Source of the DNA: Afipia sp.
GTDB taxonomy: Bacteria > Pseudomonadota > Alphaproteobacteria > Rhizobiales > Xanthobacteraceae
Assembly (NCBI GenBank): GCA_024508675.1
Contig: JANINQ010000013.1
Location: 62,001-126,000, forward strand
Length of the DNA: 64,000 nucleotides
Direction of reading: 5' to 3'
The position numbers were made by a program, and so were the translations under genes. Under the pieces are notes generated by a model. It was given only the letters and a program-made list of their open reading frames with translations, searched no databases and had not been told where the DNA came from. The stretch's first letter is position 1, and every line of letters begins with the position of its first letter. Below, piece after piece: positions 40,690 to 52,036 of this stretch.

Positions 40690-40710
40690 GCATGATCAGG
40701 TCGATCATGC
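40690..40710. repeat. Inverted repeat after the rpsO terminator
   Basis: GCATGATC (40690-40697) pairs perfectly with GATCATGC (40703-40710) around AGGTC, and GGTCGA (40699-40704) pairs with TCGACC (40712-40717), so two alternative stems share bases. It lies in the 294-base rpsO-pnp gap, where pnp mRNA is cut and autoregulated in E. coli; that role here is an inference. The rest of the gap shows no gene. Confidence 0.5.
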
Positions 40711-40950
40711 TTCGACCAACGCGCGGACCCTCCGAATGTCCGCGCGGCGTGTCCAGCAGCAATCCGGCGGCTGGGCGTAAACGGGTAAGAGGCCCGTACC
40801 ATCGGAAGGATGGACGCCATTCGAAATTCAGAAACCATGGCAGGATCGCAGGACTCTGATGCGCTTGCGCGCGCAGTGTCCCGCAATCTTGCGCATGGTT
40901 TTTGTGTTTCAGGCGTCCGTTCTTTCGTGAACCCATGAAAGACGAAGACA

Positions 40951-43098
40951 ATGTTTACTACTCATTCGGTTGAGATCGACTGGGGTGGACGTCCACTCAA
41001 ACTCGAAACCGGCAAGATCGCGCGTCAGGCCGACGGCGCGGTGATGGCCACCTACGGCGAAACCATCGTGCTCGCCACGGTCGTCGCCGCCAAGGCGCCG
41101 CGTGACGGCGTCGACTTCCTGCCGCTCACCGTCGACTATCAGGAAAAGACCTACGCTGCGGGCCGCATTCCCGGCGGCTACTTCAAGCGCGAAGGCCGTC
41201 CCACCGAAAAGGAAACGCTGGTTTCCCGCCTGATCGATCGCCCGATCCGTCCGCTGTTCGCCGACGGCTGGCGCAACGAAACCCAGGTCATCGTGACGGT
41301 GCTGTCGCATGACATGGAAAACGATCCGGACATTCTGGCGCTGGTCGCATCATCCGCTGCGCTGACCATCTCCGGCGTGCCGTTCATGGGCCCGATCGGC
41401 GCTGCGCGCGTCGGCTTCGTCAATGACGAGTTCGTTCTCAACCCGACGCTCGACGAGATGGCCGACACCAATCTCGATCTCGTCGTGGCAGGCACCGCCA
41501 CCGCCGTGCTGATGGTGGAATCGGAAGCCAAGGAACTGCCGGAAGACGTGATGCTCGGCGCCGTGATGTTCGGCCACAAGCATTTCCAGCCGGTCATCAA
41601 GGCGATCATCGAACTCGCCGAGAAGGCCGCCAAGGAGCCGCGCGAGCTGGTCGCAACCGTCAACGAGGCGCTGGAAAAGGAAATCCTCGGCGTCGTCGAG
41701 CAGGACCTGCGCAAGGCCTACAGCATCGCGATCAAGCAGGATCGCTATGCCGCGGTCGCAGCGGTCAAGGAAAAGCTGCTTGAGCACTTCTTCAAGGACG
41801 GCGTCGAGCAGCGCTATGAGAAGCTGCGCGTCCTCGACGTGTTCAAGGAAGTCGAAGCCAAGATCGTGCGCTGGAACATTCTGGACACCGGCCGCCGCAT
41901 CGACGGCCGCGACCTGAAGACGGTCCGCCCGATCATTGCGCAGGTCGGCGTGCTGCCCCGCGCTCACGGCTCGGCGCTGTTCACCCGCGGTGAAACCCAG
42001 GCGCTGGTGGTCACCACGCTCGGCACCGGCGAAGACGAACAGTATATCGACTCGCTGTCGGGAACGTACAAAGAGCGCTTCCTGCTGCACTACAACTTCC
42101 CTCCCTACTCGGTTGGCGAAACCGGCCGTCTCGGCGGCACCAAGCGCCGCGAGATCGGTCACGGCAAGCTCGCCTGGCGCGCGATCCATCCGGTCCTGCC
42201 GGCGCATCACGAATTCCCGTACACCCTGCGCGTCGTCTCGGAGATCACCGAGTCGAACGGCTCGTCCTCGATGGCGTCGGTCTGCGGCGCGTCGCTGGCG
42301 CTGATGGATGCGGGCGTTCCCCTGAAGCGTCCGACCGCGGGCATCGCGATGGGCCTCATTCTCGAGGGCGATCGTTTCGCCGTGCTGTCCGACATTCTCG
42401 GTGACGAGGATCATCTCGGCGACATGGACTTCAAGGTGGCTGGTACCGAAACCGGCATTACCTCGCTGCAGATGGACATCAAGATCGCCGGCATCACCGA
42501 GGCGATCATGAAGCAGGCCCTCGCGCAGGCGAAGGACGGCCGCATTCACATCCTCGGCGAAATGGCGAAGGCCCTGACCAACGCCCGCGCCGAGCTTGGC
42601 GAACATGCGCCGCGCATCGAAGTGCTGCAGATCCCGACCGACAAGATTCGCGAAGTGATCGGCACCGGCGGCAAGGTGATCCGCGAGATCGTCGAAAAGA
42701 CCGGCGCCAAGGTCAACATCGAAGACGACGGCACCGTGAAGGTCGCATCCGCCAACGGCGAATCGATCCGCGCGGCGATCAAGTGGATCAAGTCGATCGC
42801 TTCCGATCCGGAAGTCGGCCAGATTTACGACGGCACCGTGGTCAAGGTGATGGAGTTCGGCGCGTTCGTGAACTTCTTCGGCCCGAAGGACGGCCTTGTT
42901 CACATCAGCCAGCTCGCCGCCAGCCGTGTGCAGAAGACCTCCGACGTCGTCAAGGAAGGCGACAAGGTCAAGGTCAAGCTGCTCGGCCTCGACGATCGCG
43001 GCAAGGTTCGCCTGTCGATGAAGGCTGTCGATCAGGCCACCGGCGAAGACCTCGAGGCCAAGCAGAAGGCCGAGAACACCGCGCCCGCAGCCGAGTAA
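40951..43098 (+). CDS. pnp: Polyribonucleotide nucleotidyltransferase (PNPase)
   Basis: PNPase is a phosphorolytic 3'-5' exoribonuclease of the degradosome. The 715-aa protein contains two RNase PH-like domains (residues about 15-230 and 320-545), with [20 protein letters not shown], then [19 protein letters not shown]. It ends in a KH domain ([25 protein letters not shown]) and an S1 domain ([19 protein letters not shown]). Length is normal. ATG 40951 follows ACGAAGAC; the 294-base leader carries stem-loops. Confidence 0.98.
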   Translation: MFTTHSVEIDWGGRPLKLETGKIARQADGAVMATYGETIVLATVVAAKAPRDGVDFLPLTVDYQEKTYAAGRIPGGYFKREGRPTEKETLVSRLIDRPIRPLFADGWRNETQVIVTVLSHDMENDPDILALVASSAALTISGVPFMGPIGAARVGFVNDEFVLNPTLDEMADTNLDLVVAGTATAVLMVESEAKELPEDVMLGAVMFGHKHFQPVIKAIIELAEKAAKEPRELVATVNEALEKEILGVVEQDLRKAYSIAIKQDRYAAVAAVKEKLLEHFFKDGVEQRYEKLRVLDVFKEVEAKIVRWNILDTGRRIDGRDLKTVRPIIAQVGVLPRAHGSALFTRGETQALVVTTLGTGEDEQYIDSLSGTYKERFLLHYNFPPYSVGETGRLGGTKRREIGHGKLAWRAIHPVLPAHHEFPYTLRVVSEITESNGSSSMASVCGASLALMDAGVPLKRPTAGIAMGLILEGDRFAVLSDILGDEDHLGDMDFKVAGTETGITSLQMDIKIAGITEAIMKQALAQAKDGRIHILGEMAKALTNARAELGEHAPRIEVLQIPTDKIREVIGTGGKVIREIVEKTGAKVNIEDDGTVKVASANGESIRAAIKWIKSIASDPEVGQIYDGTVVKVMEFGAFVNFFGPKDGLVHISQLAASRVQKTSDVVKEGDKVKVKLLGLDDRGKVRLSMKAVDQATGEDLEAKQKAENTAPAAE

Positions 43099-43126
43099 GT
43101 TCTCACAATCGCGTGTGACGATCCCG

Positions 43127-43153
43127 AAGGGGCGGCATTTTGCCGCCCCTTTT
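43127..43153 (+). terminator. pnp terminator
   Basis: AGGGGCGGCA (43128-43137) pairs with TGCCGCCCCT (43141-43150) around TTT, followed by TTTT (43150-43153). Clear intrinsic terminator 30 bases after the stop codon. Confidence 0.9.
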
Positions 43154-43257
43154 CGTTGACGGCCTGCAAAACTCGATCAATGTCCGCTGCGTAACTCTGC
43201 GCGGGCTTGCGCGTCCGGAGCGGATTCGCAGCCTGCCGCCACACCAGGGAGATTTTC

Positions 43258-44007
43258 ATGTCATCCATATCCCGACGCCGACTCATGACCGCCATTGCCG
43301 GTGTCGCAGCATCCGCTGCCGCGCCGCGTTTCGTGTTTGCTCAGGCTGCCCCGGCTCCAGCCGCTGCACCCGCAGCCACCGGCCCCTTCACTCTGCCGCC
43401 CCTCACCTACGCGGCCAATGCGCTCGAGCCGCACATCGACGCGAAGACCATGGAAATTCACCACGATCGGCACCATCAGGCCTTCATCACGAACCTGAAT
43501 AATCTCGCGAAAAGCAATCCACAGCTCGGCTCCATGCCGGTCGAGAATATCCTCGGCAACCTCAACGCGCTGGATGACAGCATCAAATTTGCCGTGCGCA
43601 ACAATCTCGGCGGCCACGCCAACCACACCATGTTCTGGGAGATCATGGGGCCTGATGGCGGCAAGCCGGAGGGCGAGGTACTCGCAGCGATCGACAAGGA
43701 TCTCGGCGGCCTCGAAAAATTCCAGACCGACTTCAATGCTGCGGGCGGACGCCAGTTCGGCTCGGGCTGGGTATTTGTCACCGTCACCAAGGATGGCAAG
43801 CTCGCTATCGAGACACGCCCCAATCAGGACAACCCGATCATGGACGGCAAGCGCGTCCTGATGGGTAACGATGTCTGGGAGCACGCCTACTATCTGAACT
43901 ACCAGAACCGCCGCGCTGATTATCTCAAGGCGTGGTGGAATACGGTGAACTGGAAAAAGATTTCGGAGCGTTACGCGGCGGCGAAAGCGGGAACGCTGAC
44001 GATCTGA
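43258..44007 (+). CDS. Superoxide dismutase (Mn-type), Tat-exported
   Basis: The 249-aa enzyme converts superoxide to H2O2 and O2. Residues 1-30 form a twin-arginine-type signal (SISRRRLMTAIAGVAASAAA, ending FVFAQA). The mature Fe/Mn-SOD follows, with ligands in EIHHDRHHQAF, GGHANHTMFWE and DVWEHAYYLNY. The NQDNPIM loop with Gln and the GGHANH motif suggest Mn specificity (SodA-like). ATG 43258 has AGGGAGA nine bases upstream, so a longer start at 43207 was rejected. The signal peptide places the enzyme in the periplasm. katG follows. Confidence 0.94.
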   Translation: MSSISRRRLMTAIAGVAASAAAPRFVFAQAAPAPAAAPAATGPFTLPPLTYAANALEPHIDAKTMEIHHDRHHQAFITNLNNLAKSNPQLGSMPVENILGNLNALDDSIKFAVRNNLGGHANHTMFWEIMGPDGGKPEGEVLAAIDKDLGGLEKFQTDFNAAGGRQFGSGWVFVTVTKDGKLAIETRPNQDNPIMDGKRVLMGNDVWEHAYYLNYQNRRADYLKAWWNTVNWKKISERYAAAKAGTLTI

Positions 44008-44023
44008 CGGTTTGCGAAACACG

Positions 44024-44053
44024 AAAAAGGGCGGCTCCCGGGCCGCCCTTTTT
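44024..44053 (+). terminator. Superoxide dismutase gene terminator
   Basis: AAAGGGCGGC (44026-44035) pairs with GCCGCCCTTT (44042-44051) around TCCCGG, with T residues at 44049-44053. Clear intrinsic terminator. Confidence 0.9.
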
Positions 44054-44124
44054 ATTTGGTTATTTGGCTGTCAGATTCATCTGCGATGTGATGAGCAGCT
44101 CGCCCTCTCCATCAGAATAATTGA

Positions 44125-46545
<2,421 letters not shown>

Positions 46546-46570
46546 ACGGACCGCACATTGCTGAACCAGC

Positions 46571-46604
46571 AAGCCCCGCGACCATGTCGCGGGGCTTTGT
46601 TTTG
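46571..46604 (+). terminator. katG terminator
   Basis: AAGCCCCGCGA (46571-46581) pairs with TCGCGGGGCTT (46587-46597) and is followed by TGTTTTGG. It lies 25 bases after the katG stop. Confidence 0.85.
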
Positions 46605-46674
46605 GAGCTGATGCGCTTGCGCCATGCCACGAATCCCCGCACAAAGGGAAAAATCTTCCCCGGAGGCACGGCCC

Positions 46675-47271
46675 ATGATGAAGCTCTACTGGTCACCGCG
46701 CACGCGGTCGTTCACCACGCTGTGGCTGATGGAAGAAACCGGCGTTCCGTATGAACGCGTGTTGATCGACATTCACAAGGGCTCGCAGCGCACGCTCGAA
46801 TTTCTTGCGGTCAATCCGATGGGTAAAGTTCCGGCGCTTGCGGACGGCGATGCTACGCTGGCGGAAGCCGCCGCGATCTGCGCCTATGTTGCCGAGCGCT
46901 ATCCGCAGGCCAGGCTCGCGCCGGAGCTCGGCGACGAGCATCGTGCGAAATATCTCTACTGGCTGTTCTTCGCGCCGAGTTGCATCGAGCCTGCGATCGC
47001 CCAGATCGCCACCAAGATGGAATTGAGCACGGTCGCCGCCGGCTGGGGCGATGCGCAACGTGTGTTCGATGTGCTCGAGTCCGCACTTGAGGAAGGTCCG
47101 TGGATTCTCGGCGAGAAGTTTTCCGCAGCCGACATCGCCATCGGCTCCGGACTGAATTTTGCCGTCCGCTCATTCAAGATGGTGCCGACGCGCCCTGCGT
47201 TCGACCGCTATCTTGATCGCTGCGCCGCGCGCCCGGCCTTCCAGCGCGCACAGGAAATTGCAGCGGGATAG
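46675..47271 (+). CDS. Glutathione S-transferase family protein
   Basis: The 198-aa protein has the N-terminal thioredoxin-fold domain with MMKLYWSPRTRSFTTLWLMEE, NPMGKVPALADGDATLAEAAAI (cis-Pro and Glu-Ala motif) and a helical C-terminal domain ending in FDRYLDRCAARPAFQRA. Substrate unknown. GGAGG lies eight bases before the first of two adjacent ATGs (46675 and 46678). It is close to katG but separated by a terminator. Confidence 0.93.
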   Translation: MMKLYWSPRTRSFTTLWLMEETGVPYERVLIDIHKGSQRTLEFLAVNPMGKVPALADGDATLAEAAAICAYVAERYPQARLAPELGDEHRAKYLYWLFFAPSCIEPAIAQIATKMELSTVAAGWGDAQRVFDVLESALEEGPWILGEKFSAADIAIGSGLNFAVRSFKMVPTRPAFDRYLDRCAARPAFQRAQEIAAG

Positions 47272-47295
47272 GGCTCAGAGAACCTTCCGATCGCC

Positions 47296-48468
47296 CTAGC
47301 CCGGCACGACGCGCGGATCGACGTCCTTTGCATAGTCGACGCCATCAAGGCCGAATCCGAACAGGCGCAGGAACTGGCTCTTGTATTCCGGCAAGTCGGC
47401 CAGCTCGCCGAGCGTTTCGGTGGACAGCAGCGGCCAGCGCCGCAGCACTTCCTTCTGCACGTCGGACGAAAGCTCCCAGTCGTCGAGACGCAGACGCAGC
47501 GCATCATCCACTTCGGCGTCGGGGCCGAGGCGGGTGCGGAACAGACGATCGATCTGCTCGATGCATCCCTCATGAAGCCCGAGTTTCTTCATGACCTTGA
47601 ACAGAACCGTCCCATAAAGCGGGACCACCGGAATGGCCGAACTCGCCTGTGTGACCACGGCCTTCAACGCCACCACGCGCGCCGCGTCCCGGCCAAGCCG
47701 GCCACGGATGCCGTCCGCCTTGCGGTCGAGATCAACCTTGGCGCGGCCCAGCGTGCCCTTCCAGTAGATCGGCCAGGTCAGTTCGCTGCCGATGTAGGTG
47801 TAATTGAGCGTACGGAAACCCGGCGCCAGAACACCCGCATCCGCGAGCCGGTCGATCCAGCGCTTCCAGTCATCGCCGCCCATCACCGCGACTGTCGCCG
47901 TCGCTTCATCCTCAGTCGCGGGTGCAATAACCGTCTCATAGACCTCGCCGGTTTCCGTATTGAGGGTCTTGATCTCGACAGGTGCACCGAGCGGCTTGAT
48001 CGCCGAGCGATAGGTGACGCCCGTGTCCGGATCGGTCCGCACCGGCGCGGCCATGCTGTAGACCAGCAGATCCAGCTGTCCGAATTTTTCACGCACATGC
48101 TTGATGAAGTTGTCCTTCATCTCGTCGGAGAAGGCATCGCCTTCCAGTGTGAGCGGACTCCGTCCGATTTTCTTTGCTTCGATTTCGAATGCGCGATTGT
48201 TGTACCAGCCGGCGCTGCCGGTTCTGGTCGCCGTAGGCTCACGTTCCAGCGACACGCCGATGGTGTCCGCGCCACCGGCGAAGGTTGCGACGATGCGGCT
48301 CGCAAGTCCATAACCCGTCGAGCAGCCCAGCACGGCGACGCGCTTGGGGCTCTGGGGAAGTGCGCCCTGCTTGAGCACGTAGTCGATCTGCTCACGGACG
48401 TTTCTGGCGCAACCTTCGGGATGTGCCGTCGTGCAGATGAAGCCTCGCACGCGCGGTTCGATAATCAT
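47296..48468 (-). CDS. fabV: Trans-2-enoyl-ACP/CoA reductase FabV
   Basis: FabV carries out the last reduction of the fatty-acid elongation cycle. The 390-aa protein begins MIIEPRVRGFICTTAHPEGC, the FabV start, contains the NADH-binding VAVLGCSTGYGLASRIVATF, and has the family catalytic pattern Tyr235-x8-Lys244 (YWKGTLGRAK). The start is ATG 48468 rather than GTG 48474. It is downstream of fabA and fabB on the same strand, at the place where FabI is found in relatives. FabV enzymes are usually insensitive to triclosan. Confidence 0.95.
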   Translation of the reverse strand: MIIEPRVRGFICTTAHPEGCARNVREQIDYVLKQGALPQSPKRVAVLGCSTGYGLASRIVATFAGGADTIGVSLEREPTATRTGSAGWYNNRAFEIEAKKIGRSPLTLEGDAFSDEMKDNFIKHVREKFGQLDLLVYSMAAPVRTDPDTGVTYRSAIKPLGAPVEIKTLNTETGEVYETVIAPATEDEATATVAVMGGDDWKRWIDRLADAGVLAPGFRTLNYTYIGSELTWPIYWKGTLGRAKVDLDRKADGIRGRLGRDAARVVALKAVVTQASSAIPVVPLYGTVLFKVMKKLGLHEGCIEQIDRLFRTRLGPDAEVDDALRLRLDDWELSSDVQKEVLRRWPLLSTETLGELADLPEYKSQFLRLFGFGLDGVDYAKDVDPRVVPG

Positions 48469-48540
48469 GCCCACCCCATTCCAAATCTTTGCGATTGTTT
48501 TGACAGTCTCTCCGCGGGGCGCGGAAAGACAGAAACTAAA

Positions 48541-49764
48541 TTATGCATCCAGACGCTTGAACACCAGTGTCGCGTTGGTGCCACCGAAGCCGAAGGAATT
48601 CGAGAGCACCGCGCCGATCCTGGCGCCGTCGATGCGCTTGCGCACGATCGGCATGTCGGCGAAGGCCGGGTCGAGTTCCTGAATGTTCGCGCTTTCGCAG
48701 ATGAAGCCGTTGTTCATCATCAGCAGCGAATAAATCGCTTCCTGCACGCCGGTTGCACCCAGGGAGTGCCCGGTCAGCGACTTGGTCGCAGCGATCGGCG
48801 GGCACTTGTCGCCCGCGCCGAACACCGCGCGGATCGCGCCGATTTCCGGCGGATCGCCCGCCGGCGTCGATGTCGCATGCGGGTTGATGTAGTCGATCTT
48901 GGTGTTGACGGTGGACATGGCCATGCGCATGCAGCGCTCGGCGCCCTCACCCGACGGCGCCACCATGTCGTAACCGTCCGACGTCGCACCGTAACCGGCG
49001 ATCTCGCCGTAAATCCGCGCGCCGCGCGCCTTGGCATGTTCCAGTTCTTCAAGCACCAGAACGCCCGCACCGCCTGCGATCACAAAGCCGTCACGGTTCA
49101 CGTCATAAGCGCGCGATGCGGTGGCCGGTGTATCGTTGTATTTCGACGACATCGCACCCATCGCATCGAACAGCACCGACATGGTCCAGTCGAGGTCCTC
49201 GCAGCCGCCTGCGAAGATGATGTCCTGCTTGCCGACCTGGATCGTCTCATAGGCATTGCCGATGCAATGGTTGGACGTGGCGCAGGCCGACGAGATCGAA
49301 TAGTTCACGCCCTTGATCTTGAACCAGGTGGCGAGCGTCGCGGACGCCGTGGACGACATGGCTTTGGGAACTGCGAACGGTCCGACGCGCTTCGGTCCCT
49401 TGGTGCGGGTAATGTCGGCGGCATCGACGATGGCGCGCGCGGACGGTCCGCCCGAACCCATGATGATGCCGGTGCGCGGATTGATGATGTCCGACTCTTC
49501 CAGTCCTGAGTCGCGAATCGCCTGCTCCATCGCGACATGATTCCACGCCGCGCCCTCGCCAAGAAAACGCATGGCACGGCGGTCGACCACATCGGCAGGA
49601 TTGAGTGTCGGCCTGCCGAATACCTGCGACCGGAAACCGAGCCTGGCATAGTCTTCCGAATGGGTGATGCCCGGCTTGGCGTCGTGGAGGCTCGCAAGCA
49701 CTTCCTGAGTGTTGTTTCCGATCGAAGAGACGATGCCCATCCCCGTGACCACAACCCGCCTCAT
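48541..49764 (-). CDS. fabB: Beta-ketoacyl-ACP synthase I
   Basis: KAS I condenses malonyl-ACP with acyl-ACP and is needed for unsaturated fatty acids. The 407-aa protein has the catalytic Cys161 ([13 protein letters not shown]), His in [13 protein letters not shown] and His in [11 protein letters not shown]. The thiolase-fold start is [18 protein letters not shown]. It is 109 bases downstream of fabA and 72 bases upstream of fabV, probably one operon. Confidence 0.97.
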   Translation of the reverse strand: MRRVVVTGMGIVSSIGNNTQEVLASLHDAKPGITHSEDYARLGFRSQVFGRPTLNPADVVDRRAMRFLGEGAAWNHVAMEQAIRDSGLEESDIINPRTGIIMGSGGPSARAIVDAADITRTKGPKRVGPFAVPKAMSSTASATLATWFKIKGVNYSISSACATSNHCIGNAYETIQVGKQDIIFAGGCEDLDWTMSVLFDAMGAMSSKYNDTPATASRAYDVNRDGFVIAGGAGVLVLEELEHAKARGARIYGEIAGYGATSDGYDMVAPSGEGAERCMRMAMSTVNTKIDYINPHATSTPAGDPPEIGAIRAVFGAGDKCPPIAATKSLTGHSLGATGVQEAIYSLLMMNNGFICESANIQELDPAFADMPIVRKRIDGARIGAVLSNSFGFGGTNATLVFKRLDA

Positions 49765-49873
49765 GATTCCTCGCCTTTAGTTGCTGCGCTTTTAGACCAG
49801 CGCCTTCGTCTGCCCGCGCCGGTTCTGATCCGGCGAATTGAAAAGCCCTGTTCTTGAGCTTACCGACCCTGCA

Positions 49874-50404
49874 TCACGTTCCCGGCTGCAATGGGGCGTC
49901 CTGCTGGAATAAGCCGACCTTCAGGTCCTTGGCGCGATAGATGATCTCGCCATCGGCCGCCAGTGTTCCGTCCGCGATGCCCAGCCAGAGCTTGGAGCGC
50001 ATCACGCGCTTCACGTCGATAGTGTATACGACCTTGGTGACGTTCGGCAGAACCTGGCCGGTGAACTTGAGTTCGCTCAGTCCCAGCGCGCGGCCGCGTC
50101 CCGGCCCGCCGGACCAGCCGAGAAAAAAGCCGACCATCTGCCACAGCGCATCAAGGCCCAGACATCCCGGCATCACCGGGTCGCCCTTGAAATGGCATCC
50201 GAAAAACCACAGGTCGGACTTCACATCCAGTTCGGCCCGGACAACGCCCTTGCCGTACTCGCCCCCGGTCTCGCTGATTTCCGTGATCCGGTCGAACATC
50301 AACATGGGCGGGAGAGGTAACTGGGCATTGCCCGCTCCGAATAGCTCGCCTCGGCCACAGGCCAGGAGCTCTTCATAGGCGTAGCTGTTCCGGCGGTCTT
50401 TCAT
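49874..50404 (-). CDS. fabA: 3-hydroxydecanoyl-ACP dehydratase/isomerase
   Basis: FabA dehydrates 3-hydroxydecanoyl-ACP and isomerises it, the branch point to unsaturated fatty acids. The 176-aa hotdog-fold protein has catalytic His71 and Asp85 ([20 protein letters not shown]). ATG 50404 follows AAGGGA; an in-frame longer start up to 50509 would add unsupported residues. It is the first gene of fabA-fabB-fabV and divergent from irr. Confidence 0.97.
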   Translation of the reverse strand: MKDRRNSYAYEELLACGRGELFGAGNAQLPLPPMLMFDRITEISETGGEYGKGVVRAELDVKSDLWFFGCHFKGDPVMPGCLGLDALWQMVGFFLGWSGGPGRGRALGLSELKFTGQVLPNVTKVVYTIDVKRVMRSKLWLGIADGTLAADGEIIYRAKDLKVGLFQQDAPLQPGT

Positions 50405-50546
50405 CTGGGTCCCTTGTTTTGGCATGCCGGTCCTGCGGCAGCGTTGCCGGACCTCTAACATAGGCTTCCGTGGGGTCAAAGTGGCCCTAACCGCCCGATT
50501 CGAGGCCATTTTTACCCCGATTCAAGGCCTTCCAGTTGCGAAAAAC

Positions 50547-50575
50547 TTGCATGTAACTGCATCCTTTCCTATAGT
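50547..50575 (+). promoter_or_regulatory. Candidate promoter of irr
   Basis: TTGCAT (50547-50552) and TATAGT (50570-50575, five of six to -10) are 17 bases apart; transcription would start near 50582, 45 bases before irr. It lies in the 222-base divergent irr-fabA region. TGCA repeats at 50549-50552 and 50558-50561 are also noted. Confidence 0.4.
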
Positions 50576-50626
50576 CTGGGGTAACAGACCCTTTCAGCGG
50601 GCGGATGCTGGCCGTCCCCGACGCGT

Positions 50627-51124
50627 ATGAGTGACCTGATGGATGACGTTGTGCTCACCGAGAACAAGCACGAGGAGCTGCATGCCCACCATGGCCATGC
50701 GCCCGCGTTGACCGGATGTCCGTGGCATGACGTCAACGAAATGTTGCAATCGGTCGGCCTGCGCCCAACCCGTCAGCGCATGGCGCTTGGCTGGCTCCTG
50801 TTCGGCAAGGGCGGACGCCATCTCACGGCTGAAATGCTCTACGAGGAAGCCACCCACGCCAAGGTGCCGGTTTCGCTCGCCACCGTTTACAACACGCTGA
50901 ACCAGCTCACCGAAGCCGGCCTGCTGCGTCAGGTCAGCGTCGACGGCACCAAGACCTATTTCGACACCAACACCAGCGCGCACCATCACTTCTATATGGA
51001 AGGCAGTCACGAGCTGGTCGACATCCCCGATCAGCACCTGATGCTGCAGACGATGCCGCAGGTGCCGGAAGGCTACGAGATCGCCCGCGTCGATATGGTC
51101 GTACGTCTGCGCAAGAAGCGTTGA
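50627..51124 (+). CDS. irr: Heme-dependent iron response regulator Irr
   Basis: Irr is a Fur-family regulator that senses the iron-dependent status of haem synthesis in alphaproteobacteria. The 165-aa protein has a heme regulatory motif near the N-terminus, GCPWHD with Cys31, a winged helix (SVGLRPTRQRMALGWLLF, SLATVYNTLNQLTEAGLL) and the HHH segment His119-His121 (SAHHHFYMEG) used as a second heme site in Bradyrhizobium Irr. Both features are typical of the bradyrhizobial, heme-degradable form. It is divergent from fabA. Confidence 0.95.
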   Translation: MSDLMDDVVLTENKHEELHAHHGHAPALTGCPWHDVNEMLQSVGLRPTRQRMALGWLLFGKGGRHLTAEMLYEEATHAKVPVSLATVYNTLNQLTEAGLLRQVSVDGTKTYFDTNTSAHHHFYMEGSHELVDIPDQHLMLQTMPQVPEGYEIARVDMVVRLRKKR

Positions 51125-51150
51125 GCGGCTTTCCGCGACATCAGAATTTC

Positions 51151-51188
51151 AAATGAAAATGGCCGGGTCATCCCGGCCATTTTCATTT
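51151..51188. terminator. Bidirectional terminator between irr and the SH3 gene
   Basis: AAATGAAAATGGCCGGG (51151-51167) pairs perfectly over 17 bases with CCCGGCCATTTTCATTT (51172-51188) around TCAT. The A-rich and T-rich ends give a T-tract on either strand, fitting two convergent genes. Confidence 0.85.
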
Positions 51189-51223
51189 GTGTCTGTGAAT
51201 CTCGTAGTGAAGGTGGCGGACCG

Positions 51224-51748
51224 TCAGTTCACCTTCTCATCGGCATAGACGCCCCACAACCGCTGCTGTTCGATCCAGCCGTCAAAACCGTTTCCGGCGA
51301 TGCGGCACCAGCCGTCATTACAGCGTTTCACGGTGGCGACCACGCCGGCCTGAAGTTTCGCCGCAACACCACTGGCCGCATCGGCGCGGTCATAGATCGG
51401 CGCCAGATCGTCCTTCTTCTTCATGGTGACAACAGCGGTGCGCCGGCCCGACAGCAGGGAGTGATAGACCCATCCCTCCGCGCCCTCCGAATCCCGGACG
51501 CGCCGCCAGTTCTCGAACTCCGCGGTGATTTCCACCGGTAATCCGGACCGCGTGTAGATCCAAGTCACGTCCTGATCCTTGGTTGGACCGGCGCGGACAT
51601 TGACGTGATCGGACTTCAGGCTGACATACCGCGGCACCGGCAGGCCGCTGGTGGTGGCTGGCGCATCCTTGTCCTTCGCGGCAAGGCCGCTCGCACACGA
51701 CACCAGCCAGATTGCCCACCCCACGGCGAGATTCCGAACAAAACTCAT
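51224..51748 (-). CDS. Exported SH3-domain protein
   Basis: The 174-aa protein has a Sec signal (MSFVRNLAVGWAIWLVSCASG, cleavage near residue 23-25), then two bacterial SH3-like segments: one around SDHVNVRAGPTKDQDVTWIY and one around ADAASGVAAKLQAGVVATVK, each ending in a W-containing strand (WRRVRDSEGAEGWVYH; GWCRIAGNGFDGWI). Such proteins often bind cell-wall or protein partners in the periplasm. AAGGGA lies seven bases before ATG 51748; an upstream frame without stops was rejected. Confidence 0.85.
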   Translation of the reverse strand: MSFVRNLAVGWAIWLVSCASGLAAKDKDAPATTSGLPVPRYVSLKSDHVNVRAGPTKDQDVTWIYTRSGLPVEITAEFENWRRVRDSEGAEGWVYHSLLSGRRTAVVTMKKKDDLAPIYDRADAASGVAAKLQAGVVATVKRCNDGWCRIAGNGFDGWIEQQRLWGVYADEKVN

Positions 51749-52036
51749 CACAAATTCCCTTACGCGGTCCCCCAACCGCTTCCCCTGCCGCCCAGGATGC
51801 CAAGGGCATCTCGATCCCGCCTGACAACCCTTCAGGAACCTCCATGGGCAAAAGCCCTGGGTTCTTGTCTTGGCGCGGCCTTCTGCTAGAGAGGGACCGC
51901 GGGCCAAGCACCTGAAAAGCTGCGAAAAGCTCACCGGACCGGCAACGAATGCCTACCTTCGAACAGGCCGGTTAATGTCGACTGAACGGCCGGGCCGAAC
52001 GGTCCGGAAACGCGTACGATCGAGGGCCTCTGGAGA

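Noticed and set aside
47572-49509. 645-codon open frame antisense to fabV and fabB
   Set aside because: The minus-strand genes have catalytic motifs throughout; the plus-strand frame is Arg/His-rich with no domain.
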